Below, piece after piece: positions 1 to 5,650 of a DNA stretch of 10,758 bases (the first letter of the stretch is position 1; every line of letters begins with the position of its first letter). Origin of the DNA: ZLKRG08 sp964654815 (lineage in GTDB: Bacteria; Actinomycetota; Actinomycetes; Nanopelagicales; Nanopelagicaceae). The stretch covers positions 1 to 10,758 of the forward strand of contig CAZZLH010000034.1 of NCBI GenBank assembly GCA_964654815.1, given 5' to 3'. Both the position numbers and the translations under genes were made by a program. The notes beneath the pieces were generated by a model. That model saw nothing but the letters and a program-made list of their open reading frames with translations, had not been told where the DNA came from and did not search any database.

Positions 1-68
1 CTATCTGTGGCATCGTCTTGTACGCTTTGGCAATCAATCGATTTGCGCATAAGGATGTCACTTCTTAA
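1..68 (+). CDS. Possible C-terminal end of a membrane protein (partial)
   Basis: The frame starting at base 3 is open to the left edge and ends at TAA 66-68, giving about 21 residues. The tail is hydrophobic (ICGIVLYALAI) followed by a basic, polar end (NRFAHKDVTS). This would suit the last transmembrane helix and cytoplasmic tail of a transporter, but the fragment is far too short to name a family. An alternative reading exists on the other strand: a GTG at 61 preceded by a TATAAA hexamer at 69-74, spaced 7 nt as in other leaderless starts in this window, would open a leftward gene beginning MTSLCANRLIAKAY. The two readings exclude each other and only the flanking sequence can decide. Confidence 0.35.
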   Translation, partial: ICGIVLYALAINRFAHKDVTS

Positions 69-174
69 TTTATAAAAGCGCGCTGGTAAATCTTAAATAA
101 TTTTCAAGCAGAGATGTCCAGGGGAGTCAGCTCAGTAGGTCATGAATGGTTCCGCTTTAACCTAAAAACTTGAG

Positions 175-264
175 CGGAGACGAGAGGATTTGAACCTCCG
201 AGACCCTTTAGGGGTCAACCTCATTAGCAGTGAGGCGCACTAGACCGGGCTATGCGACGTCTCC
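175..264 (-). tRNA. tRNA-Ser (anticodon GCU)
   Basis: This is a class II cloverleaf on the minus strand. The 7-bp acceptor stem is GGAGACG (258-264) paired with CGTCTCC (176-182). The anticodon stem CCTCA/TGAGG encloses loop CTGCTAA, with anticodon GCT at 226-228, which reads AGC and AGU codons. A long variable arm (GACCC, loop, GGGTC) and a T loop TTCAAAT are present. The discriminator base is G (175), as expected for serine. No CCA is encoded: the following bases read CTC. It lies 26 bp downstream of the small zinc-ribbon gene on the same strand and may be co-transcribed with it. Confidence 0.97.
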
Positions 265-290
265 AGTGTCGGAAAGTTTACCTTAGGAAT

Positions 291-458
291 TTAATCTCGA
301 TTTTCGTAACTATTTGAGCTAGTTATTGTGGGAACTGGGCAAGGAGCGCCATCGCAGCAATTATTTTTCATATGGCAGTGAGGGCATAGCCATCTTGTCG
401 CAACGGGATCGTATGGACGTTCACAGAAATCACAAGGCATCTGATTATTTGCTTCCAC
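291..458 (-). CDS. Small Cys-rich zinc-ribbon protein, 55 aa (GTG start) or 49 aa (ATG at 440)
   Basis: This short reading frame ends at TAA 291-293. From the internal ATG at 440 it begins MPCDFCERPYDPVATRWLCP and continues HCHMKNNCCDGAPC. Numbered from that ATG, Cys3/Cys6 and Cys19/Cys22 form two CxxC knuckles, followed by Cys28-Cys29 and Cys34. A single zinc ribbon is the likely fold. The pattern CxxC...YDPV.TRW.CP.C..K..CC.GAP looks like a small conserved protein I have seen in actinobacteria, but its function is unknown to me. The GTG at 458 is preferred as start because a TATAGT hexamer ends exactly 7 nt upstream, the geometry of a leaderless transcript, while the ATG has no Shine-Dalgarno sequence. 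Upstream it is divergent from the aminopeptidase gene, and downstream tRNA-Ser(GCU) follows at 26 bp. A role in nucleic-acid or protein binding is possible but is only inference. Confidence 0.8.
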   Translation of the reverse strand: MEANNQMPCDFCERPYDPVATRWLCPHCHMKNNCCDGAPCPVPTITSSNSYENRD

Positions 459-465
459 GGGGTTA

Positions 466-471
466 ACTATA
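466..471 (-). promoter_or_regulatory. -10 element of leaderless promoter for the zinc-ribbon gene
   Basis: TATAGT on the minus strand (5 of 6 matches to TATAAT) is followed by 7 nt and then GTG at 458, so transcription would begin at or next to the start codon. No good -35 is seen: at 17-bp spacing the hexamer is AAGGAT, which overlaps the -10 of the opposite promoter. Confidence 0.6.
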
Positions 472-487
472 AATTGACTACACGAAG

Positions 488-493
488 TATCCT
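488..493 (+). promoter_or_regulatory. -10 element of leaderless promoter for the Xaa-Pro aminopeptidase gene
   Basis: TATCCT fits TAnnnT and lies 6 nt upstream of the ATG at 500, so the message would start at the AUG. There is no Shine-Dalgarno sequence in front of the ATG. The -35 is weak (TTAACT at 463-468 with a long 19-bp spacer). This -10 overlaps the -35 position of the divergent zinc-ribbon promoter, so the two promoters probably compete. Confidence 0.5.
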
Positions 494-499
494 TTACAG

Positions 500-1936
500 A
501 TGAGTGAAAACTCCGAAAAATCCAAGCGGGTACATGACACTACGCCCTCACCTGCCTTCGCGGAGTTCATGGGCAAGGGTTGGGCCACGCTGCCACTTAA
601 TGATTTAGGGGTCTCTCCTGTAGTAAAGCAGTGCGTCAATAGACGAAATCAACTCGGTGAAGCATTCAAAGGTTTGAGAATCGTTCTGCCGTCCGGTGCC
701 GACAAAGTTAGAAGCAATGATTGTTATTACTTGTATCGCCCACATTCAGCTTTTGCTTATTACACCGGCGTGCAAGGTGTCGAGGCAAATCCTGATGCAG
801 TTTTGGTGCTGGAACCAAATGGTGATTCACATGATCCGATTCTCTTCATTATGCCCCGTTCGACTCGCGATACCGATGCCTTCTACCGCGATGCCAGATA
901 TGGCGAACTTTGGGTTGGTCGTAGATTTACTACAGAAGATGCCAAAGCCCGTTATCAAATCGAGTCGCGTAGCGTTACTGAGCTGGAAAAGTTCTTATCT
1001 GACAAAAAACCCGCGGTAACTATTCGCGGCGAAGATTCAAAGGTAGATGCGCTAATTACACCTCATGAAAGAGATGATGAATTAGTAACTTTCACCTCTG
1101 AGCAGCGACTGATCAAAGATGCTTACGAGATTGATCAATTGCAACAAGCAGTAGATGCAACCGCCCGTGGGTTTGATGACATGATCAAGGTATTACAAAG
1201 CGCTACCGAACACGAACGTGGCGAGCGTGTTGTAGAAGGCGCTTTCTATGCCCGAGCTCGCGCCGAGGGAAATGACTTGGGATATAACACCATTGCGGCT
1301 GCTGGTTCACATGCCTGTGTTCTGCACTGGGTGCGCAATGATGGCAAGGTAAAAAACGGTGAATTGATTTTGATTGATGCAGGTATTGAGATGGATTCTT
1401 TCTACACCGCTGACATCACTCGCACTTTCCCGGTAAATGGCAAATTCACGCCCGCACAACGCGATCTTTATATGTTGGTTTATGAATCTCAAAAGGCTGG
1501 TTTTGCCGCAGCAAAAGCTGGGGTGACCATAACGGAGATTAATAAGGCATGCCAGGAGGTATTGGCAAAAGGTCTGGAGAAATTTGGTGTACTTCCTGTT
1601 TCTGCTGAGGAATCAATGAAACCTGAAAATAGTTTTCATAGACGTTGGACCTTGCACGGAGTGAGCCACATGTTGGGTATGGATGTGCACGACTGCGCCC
1701 AAGCTAAGAGAGATGTTTACATGGGGCCACTGGCTGCTGGAATGGTGATTACAGTAGAACCGGGTCTTTATATTCAGCCAGATGATGAGATGTTCCCACC
1801 AGAATTTCGCGGTATCGGTATACGTATTGAAGATGATGTAGTGATTACCGAAACTGGGTGTATCAACTTAAGTGAAAAATTACCACGCCATCCAGATGAA
1901 GTTGAAGCTTGGATGGCTAGCGTGCTTAAGAATTAA
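500..1936 (+). CDS. pepP: Xaa-Pro aminopeptidase (aminopeptidase P, M24B family)
   Basis: This cytoplasmic metallopeptidase removes N-terminal residues that precede proline, and helps recycle proline-rich peptides. The 478-residue length is usual for the long actinobacterial form. An aminopeptidase P N-terminal domain spans about residues 48-190 (LYRPHSAFAYYTGVQG), and the pita-bread M24 catalytic domain about 205-465. All five dinuclear metal ligands are visible: Asp293 (LIDAG), Asp305 (TADITRTFP), His390 (HGVSHMLGMDVHD), Glu420 (VEPGLYI) and Glu444 (GIRIEDD). His397 in the VHD motif is also kept. There is no signal peptide. The first 45 residues are a polar extension typical of actinobacterial relatives. 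ATG 500 was chosen because it sits 6 nt after a -10 hexamer. The stop codon overlaps that of convergent guaB1. The family is certain, while the preferred substrate is not shown by sequence. Confidence 0.95.
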   Translation: MSENSEKSKRVHDTTPSPAFAEFMGKGWATLPLNDLGVSPVVKQCVNRRNQLGEAFKGLRIVLPSGADKVRSNDCYYLYRPHSAFAYYTGVQGVEANPDAVLVLEPNGDSHDPILFIMPRSTRDTDAFYRDARYGELWVGRRFTTEDAKARYQIESRSVTELEKFLSDKKPAVTIRGEDSKVDALITPHERDDELVTFTSEQRLIKDAYEIDQLQQAVDATARGFDDMIKVLQSATEHERGERVVEGAFYARARAEGNDLGYNTIAAAGSHACVLHWVRNDGKVKNGELILIDAGIEMDSFYTADITRTFPVNGKFTPAQRDLYMLVYESQKAGFAAAKAGVTITEINKACQEVLAKGLEKFGVLPVSAEESMKPENSFHRRWTLHGVSHMLGMDVHDCAQAKRDVYMGPLAAGMVITVEPGLYIQPDDEMFPPEFRGIGIRIEDDVVITETGCINLSEKLPRHPDEVEAWMASVLKN

Positions 1937-3372
1937 TTGCTCCGCCAAGAACTATTTAACGGACGACCTTCGGCATAACCTGAGGCGGATTGCACACCAA
2001 CTACTGCTCGCTCAGTGAATTCAGTTAAGTTGCTCGCACCTGCGTAAGTACAGGAGCTACGAAGCCCCGAAATAATTTCATCGATTAGATCTTCGACGCC
2101 TGGCCGATTTGGATCCAAATACATTTTGGAGGAGGAGATTCCCTCTTCAAATAAAGCTTTGCGTGCCCGCTCAAATGCATCCTCAGATGTAGTGCGCGCA
2201 TTTACGGCGCGTTTTGATGCCATTCCAAATGATTCCTTGTAAGTGCGACCATTTAAATCTTGCTTTAAATCACCAGGAGACTCATAAGTACCGGCAAACC
2301 ATGAGCCAATCATCACCTGCGATGCGCCTGCCGCAAGCGCCAGCGCCACATCTCTTGGATGTCTGACTCCACCATCTGCCCAAATACTCTTGCCTAATTT
2401 CTTTGCCTCTGCGGCGCACTCCAAAACTGCGGAGAATTGTGGGCGACCAACACCAGTCTGCATACGAGTGGTGCACATTGCCCCTGGCCCCACACCTACT
2501 TTGATGATGTCTGCTCCTGCTTCTACTAAATCACGAACACCCTCTGCGGTAACCACATTGCCTGCAACAATCGGTACATTTAGTTTTAGCGCCTTGATTG
2601 CTTGTAAGACTTCAATCATCTTCTTCTGGTGGCCATGCGCAGTATCGACTACCAATACATCGGCACCAGCCTCCACTAATTTTGCGGCCTTCTGCGCCAC
2701 ATCGCCATTTATACCGACTGCAGTTGCAATCAATAATTTGCCGTTCTTATCCACTGCCGGCTGGTACAAAGTTGCCCGTAGCGCACCAATCTTTGTAATG
2801 ATGCCCACCAATTCTCCATTGGCTGCCACTACCGGCGCTAAAGATCTACGTTTCTCATTTAATGAATCAAATACCTGATGTGGAGTTAAAGTGTCAGAGA
2901 GCGTGGTTAACTCCTTACTCATCACCTGATGTAGCTGAGTAAAGCGATCCACATTATTTAGATCTTCCTCAGTGACAATACCGATTGGTTTATTGTCCTC
3001 AACGATGACAATCGCGCCATGCGCACGCTTATGTAATAGCGAAGCGGCATCTGCCACTGTCTGGCTTGGCGACAAGGTAATTGGTGTATCAAAAACAGTG
3101 TGGCGGGTCTTCACCCAATTAATCACATCTTTAACCACGACAAATGGAATATCTTGTGGAATCACGGTTAATCCACCGCGTCTAGCTACCGTCTCTGCCA
3201 TGCGGCGACCGGCTATCGCGGTCATATTGGCAACTACAAGTGGGATGGTCGTGCCAGTTCCGTCGCTACTTTTTAAATCAACTTCTAGCCGACTTGAGAG
3301 CTCCGATTTGCTCGGGACCATGAAGACGTCGTCGTAGGTAAGATCAAAAGTCGGGGTATTTATAAATCGCAC
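1933..3372 (-). CDS. guaB1: GuaB1: IMPDH-family protein with CBS domains, probably GMP reductase
   Basis: The 479-residue protein is a TIM-barrel member of the IMP dehydrogenase/GMP reductase family with a CBS pair at about residues 93-205. The barrel opens with LTYDDVFMVPS. The catalytic loop reads GPGAMCTTRMQTGVGRPQ with the reactive Cys300. The TGVG version, rather than AGVG, is typical of GMP reductases. The phosphate-binding part ADGGVRHPRDVALALAAGA is intact. It best matches the actinobacterial GuaB1 group, whose mycobacterial member was shown to be an NADPH-dependent GMP reductase (GMP to IMP, purine salvage) rather than an IMP dehydrogenase. Assignment here rests on motif reading. The start is GTG 3372, which has no Shine-Dalgarno sequence but has a TAAAGT hexamer 8 nt upstream. 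It follows IDO by 35 bp. Its TAA overlaps the pepP stop. Confidence 0.9.
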   Translation of the reverse strand: MRFINTPTFDLTYDDVFMVPSKSELSSRLEVDLKSSDGTGTTIPLVVANMTAIAGRRMAETVARRGGLTVIPQDIPFVVVKDVINWVKTRHTVFDTPITLSPSQTVADAASLLHKRAHGAIVIVEDNKPIGIVTEEDLNNVDRFTQLHQVMSKELTTLSDTLTPHQVFDSLNEKRRSLAPVVAANGELVGIITKIGALRATLYQPAVDKNGKLLIATAVGINGDVAQKAAKLVEAGADVLVVDTAHGHQKKMIEVLQAIKALKLNVPIVAGNVVTAEGVRDLVEAGADIIKVGVGPGAMCTTRMQTGVGRPQFSAVLECAAEAKKLGKSIWADGGVRHPRDVALALAAGASQVMIGSWFAGTYESPGDLKQDLNGRTYKESFGMASKRAVNARTTSEDAFERARKALFEEGISSSKMYLDPNRPGVEDLIDEIISGLRSSCTYAGASNLTEFTERAVVGVQSASGYAEGRPLNSSWRSN

Positions 3373-3380
3373 GTGGCGAT

Positions 3381-3386
3381 ACTTTA
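3381..3386 (-). promoter_or_regulatory. Candidate -10 element for guaB1
   Basis: TAAAGT on the minus strand fits TAnnnT and ends 8 nt before the GTG start, giving a leaderless or almost leaderless message. The -35 position (AACGCT at 17-bp spacing) is poor. Read-through from the IDO gene 35 bp upstream could equally supply transcription. Confidence 0.35.
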
Positions 3387-3407
3387 CGCCAAAAGTAAGC
3401 TTTAGCG

Positions 3408-4583
3408 TTATTTACGCTCAGTTACCGGCTGGTTCCTGGTCTCATCGCGATGTTTGCGCAGATAGATCATAAATGGCGTGCCACCAGTACCAACCGCAGA
3501 AGGATTGCCTGGCGTCTTCTGTGCTTGCGCATGGATGTATTGGCCAGCATATTCCAGATGTAACGCTCGGAAATCTGCCAACAACTGCACACATTCATTA
3601 AATACTTTTGCACTCGCTTCATCATTATTTGCCTCAATAAATTCGCGGATACTAGGACCATTCTCCACGGCTTCAATGAATTGAACATGTTTTGGTGGCA
3701 TGTAGTCACGCATCTCCATCAAATAATCCCGTAGCTCATCACGTTCATGTTGAATACCAAGCGCACCATCTAGCGCCGGAACAATTGCGCTCTGCGCTCC
3801 GGTCTCGCCACGATACTTCATGCCCTCACCCTTTAGCGCTGCCACACCTTCATAGACCACGCCATTTGGCAGCGAAGGATTGTTCTTCCAACCAAAAATA
3901 TATGGACGGACCCGATGGAAATAAACATATGGATCACACTTCTCTGGCATCCGTGCCAATACGTCATACATTGATTGAATCGCGTCACGCATTTTGACCA
4001 TTGCCTTATGCAAAGCAACTTTATCTCCAGCGACCACCGCATGTTGCGCCTCTTCAATCGCCTTTAGCGCACGGCCTGCCTTCTTCTCAATATCAATATG
4101 GATGATGATGAACCACTCTTCATCTTGCCCACCCAAGAAACATTGCAATAATGCGATGTTGCCGCATTCGATTGGACCTTTTGGATCAATGCGATACCAA
4201 TTATCAATCGAATAAGAGTTATAACTAAGGATTGGTGGACGACCTACCAGTTGGCCAACTTCATACCAAGGCTTAGCTAAAACTTCTGGCAAGGTATGGG
4301 CCGCCTCATTATCGGACCACTGATATGCCATGCCGATATAGCTAATCGCTAAGAAGGCGCGACGAATCTCGCCTTCGGATTTAAGTGCGGCAATATTAAA
4401 TGGTGGTAATTGTTTGACCCGTTCCCGAAAATCACTACACATCAGATATTTTGGTAGGTTGGTGGCCATCTCATCCCACGCTGAATTCTCTACGCTTAAG
4501 TGCCTCACCGGATCGGTATTCTGCATATAACCGAATTCCTCAGAGAGGCCAAAGTCAGCAAGGGTTACGGGTTTTCCAGTCAT
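3408..4583 (-). CDS. Indoleamine 2,3-dioxygenase family heme protein
   Basis: IDO opens the indole ring of L-tryptophan with O2 to give N-formylkynurenine. The 391-residue protein aligns by eye with vertebrate IDO1 along its whole length. Matching blocks are RPPILSYNSY (115-124), YFHRVRPYIFGWKNNP (221-236), VVYEGV (242-247), MRDYMPPKHVQFIEAVE (291-307), PSIREF (310-315) and GTGGTPFM near the C-terminus. His342 in ALHLEYAGQYI corresponds to the proximal heme ligand His346 of human IDO1, and Arg226 to Arg231 of the active site. Human Phe226 is Tyr221 here. The protein is soluble with no signal peptide. It has its own promoter (TTGATT-17 bp-TAGTTT) 6 nt before ATG. No kynurenine formamidase, kynureninase or NAD-synthesis gene is in the window, so the fate of the product is unknown. 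Tryptophan use as a substrate is inferred from the family. Confidence 0.92.
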   Translation of the reverse strand: MTGKPVTLADFGLSEEFGYMQNTDPVRHLSVENSAWDEMATNLPKYLMCSDFRERVKQLPPFNIAALKSEGEIRRAFLAISYIGMAYQWSDNEAAHTLPEVLAKPWYEVGQLVGRPPILSYNSYSIDNWYRIDPKGPIECGNIALLQCFLGGQDEEWFIIIHIDIEKKAGRALKAIEEAQHAVVAGDKVALHKAMVKMRDAIQSMYDVLARMPEKCDPYVYFHRVRPYIFGWKNNPSLPNGVVYEGVAALKGEGMKYRGETGAQSAIVPALDGALGIQHERDELRDYLMEMRDYMPPKHVQFIEAVENGPSIREFIEANNDEASAKVFNECVQLLADFRALHLEYAGQYIHAQAQKTPGNPSAVGTGGTPFMIYLRKHRDETRNQPVTERK

Positions 4584-4589
4584 TTGATG

Positions 4590-4618
4590 AAACTATCCGC
4601 TTTAACCCTCTAAATCAA
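4590..4618 (-). promoter_or_regulatory. Leaderless promoter of the IDO gene (-35 TTGATT, -10 TAGTTT)
   Basis: On the minus strand TTGATT (4613-4618) and TAGTTT (4590-4595) are separated by 17 bp. After the -10 come 6 nt (CATCAA) and the ATG at 4583, so the message would begin at the start codon. This is the best-formed promoter in the window. It lies in the 43-bp gap after the second crcB gene, and separates IDO from the sdh-crcB transcription unit. Confidence 0.65.
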
Positions 4619-4626
4619 GAAGCTAT

Positions 4627-4950
4627 TTAGCTAAGCGTTGCCCCAAATTTGAAGGAGAGTAGGCCCAATGCAAGTGAGATCATGAGATTTGCACCCGCAA
4701 ACGTATATCGGCGCCCCTCAATATCTGAATAAATATCTACAATAAAAGTCGACCAAGTCGTAAGCGCACCACAAAAGCCCAGCACCAAATATGAGAGATC
4801 GCTTGAAAAATAACCAATTACAAAGGTGCCAAATAGATTTGCGATCAAAATTCCATAAGGGAATTTATAAAACGGACGAAAGAGGCTATCCAGCCAGAAT
4901 CTAAGTGGCGCACCAACTGCCGCTCCTAACGAAAACCAGATTAGATTCAT
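4627..4950 (-). CDS. crcB: CrcB/Fluc fluoride channel subunit 1 (107 aa)
   Basis: This small inner-membrane protein has four helices at about residues 4-20, 30-48, 52-72 and 83-103. CrcB/Fluc proteins form dual-topology dimers that let F- leave the cell. Family marks are GAPLRFWLD at the first helix, ANLFGTF with the pore Asn, and GFCGALTTWSTF at the helix-3 break. The usual TTFSTF motif has Trp in place of the first Phe, while the second Phe is kept. Its ATG overlaps the stop of the preceding crcB gene (ATGA, 4947-4950), so translation is likely coupled at near 1:1, as expected for a heterodimer with antiparallel subunits. The adjacent gene has the complementary change. Confidence 0.9.
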   Translation of the reverse strand: MNLIWFSLGAAVGAPLRFWLDSLFRPFYKFPYGILIANLFGTFVIGYFSSDLSYLVLGFCGALTTWSTFIVDIYSDIEGRRYTFAGANLMISLALGLLSFKFGATLS

Positions 4951-5282
4951 AGCTTCCTCTGGTAAAAGTTGCGGGCAATCGGCGTCACAAAAGCTATCAC
5001 CAAGAAACTAAGTGCTATCGTTTCAAATAGATAGCTAAAACCAACCTCATCACTAATTAACATCAATGATGAGAATGTGGTCAAGCCGCCACAAAACCCA
5101 GGTAGCAGAAAATTGCGAACTTCAGATCTTTGATTTAATTTGCAATATTCAATCGCTAGCGCTGCAATTGCCACCCCAATTAAATTAGCGGCCAAAACTC
5201 CCGTGTCATCGCTACCAAAAAGTTCGTTGAGTAGATAACGTGAAAGTGAGCCAACCACTCCACCAAAAGCCACCCACCACAT
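4947..5282 (-). CDS. crcB: CrcB/Fluc fluoride channel subunit 2 (111 aa)
   Basis: This is the second CrcB subunit and the first in transcription order. Marks are FGGVVGSLSRYLLNELFG at the N-terminus, AANLIGVAIAA with the pore Asn, and PGFCGGLTTFSSL at the break in helix 3. The first Phe of the TTFSTF motif is present, but the second is Leu. Four helices are predicted. It starts with ATG 5282, 8 bp after the PF04020 gene stop, with no Shine-Dalgarno sequence and no space for a fluoride riboswitch. It therefore appears to be expressed with the upstream sdh genes rather than induced by fluoride. Paired, unequal crcB genes are common in Gram-positive bacteria and are taken to act as a heterodimer. 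Confidence 0.9.
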   Translation of the reverse strand: MWWVAFGGVVGSLSRYLLNELFGSDDTGVLAANLIGVAIAALAIEYCKLNQRSEVRNFLLPGFCGGLTTFSSLMLISDEVGFSYLFETIALSFLVIAFVTPIARNFYQRKL

Positions 5283-5290
5283 GGCTTTAA

Positions 5291-5641
5291 TTATGGCAGT
5301 GCGCTACGTAGAACCTTCCCAAGTAGGCCAGTTACAACGCTGATTATTAGCGAGGCAAATATCGCCGACCAGAAGTTATCAATCGCCAATTTATCGCTCC
5401 AGCGTGCGGTCAATTGGAGCATTGCCGCATTGATAATCACTAGAAATAAACCGAAGGAGATCAAGGTAATTGGTAGCGTCAAAAGTCGAATGATCGAACC
5501 TAACAAGGCATTAATTAGGCCGAAGAGCAGCGCGACCCAGAGATATGTCCTAAAACCGCCATCAATCTGGATTCCGGGGACGATAAGTGTGGCAACCCAG
5601 AATGATGCAGCTAGCGCAACCCAGCGAGCCAACAACTTCAC
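5291..5641 (-). CDS. Four-helix membrane protein, phage holin 4 / YvlD-like family (PF04020)
   Basis: The 116-residue hydrophobic protein has helices at about residues 5-21, 33-50, 54-77 and 90-110. The features that point to PF04020 are GGFRTYLWVALLFGLINALLG and TLPITLISFGLFLVIINAAMLQLTA. Despite the family name, chromosomal copies are widespread in actinobacteria outside prophages, and no lysin or phage gene is nearby, so a lysis role is unlikely. In vivo function is not known. The GTG start at 5641 has no Shine-Dalgarno sequence and lies 9 bp after the sdhB stop, with crcB following 8 bp downstream, so it belongs to the sdh transcription unit and may be translated by re-initiation. Confidence 0.85.
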   Translation of the reverse strand: MKLLARWVALAASFWVATLIVPGIQIDGGFRTYLWVALLFGLINALLGSIIRLLTLPITLISFGLFLVIINAAMLQLTARWSDKLAIDNFWSAIFASLIISVVTGLLGKVLRSALP

Positions 5642-5650
5642 AGGGAAATT

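Noticed and set aside
1..61. Leftward gene starting GTG 61 with a TATAAA -10
   Set aside because: Only about 20 codons are visible and the opposite-strand membrane-protein tail seems slightly more protein-like; kept only as an alternative.
2390..2878. 162-codon plus-strand frame opposite guaB1
   Set aside because: It is antisense to a well-conserved gene, shows no family resemblance, and is explained by codon bias of guaB1.
3404..3418. AGCGT-TATTT-ACGCT hairpin at the end of the IDO gene as terminator
   Set aside because: The stem has just 5 bp and is not followed by a T-run on the minus strand.
151..4607. Exact 12-base repeat TCCGCTTTAACC at 151-162 and 4596-4607
   Set aside because: Several 12-base matches are expected by chance in about 10 kb on two strands, and only the second copy lies in a recognisable promoter.
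5283..5290. Fluoride riboswitch upstream of crcB
   Set aside because: Only 8 bp separate crcB from the previous gene, too little for the aptamer, and no riboswitch-like fold is seen in front of either crcB gene.
5291..5641. Prophage lysis gene (holin family name)
   Set aside because: PF04020 proteins are common chromosomal proteins, and no lysin, structural or integrase gene is present.
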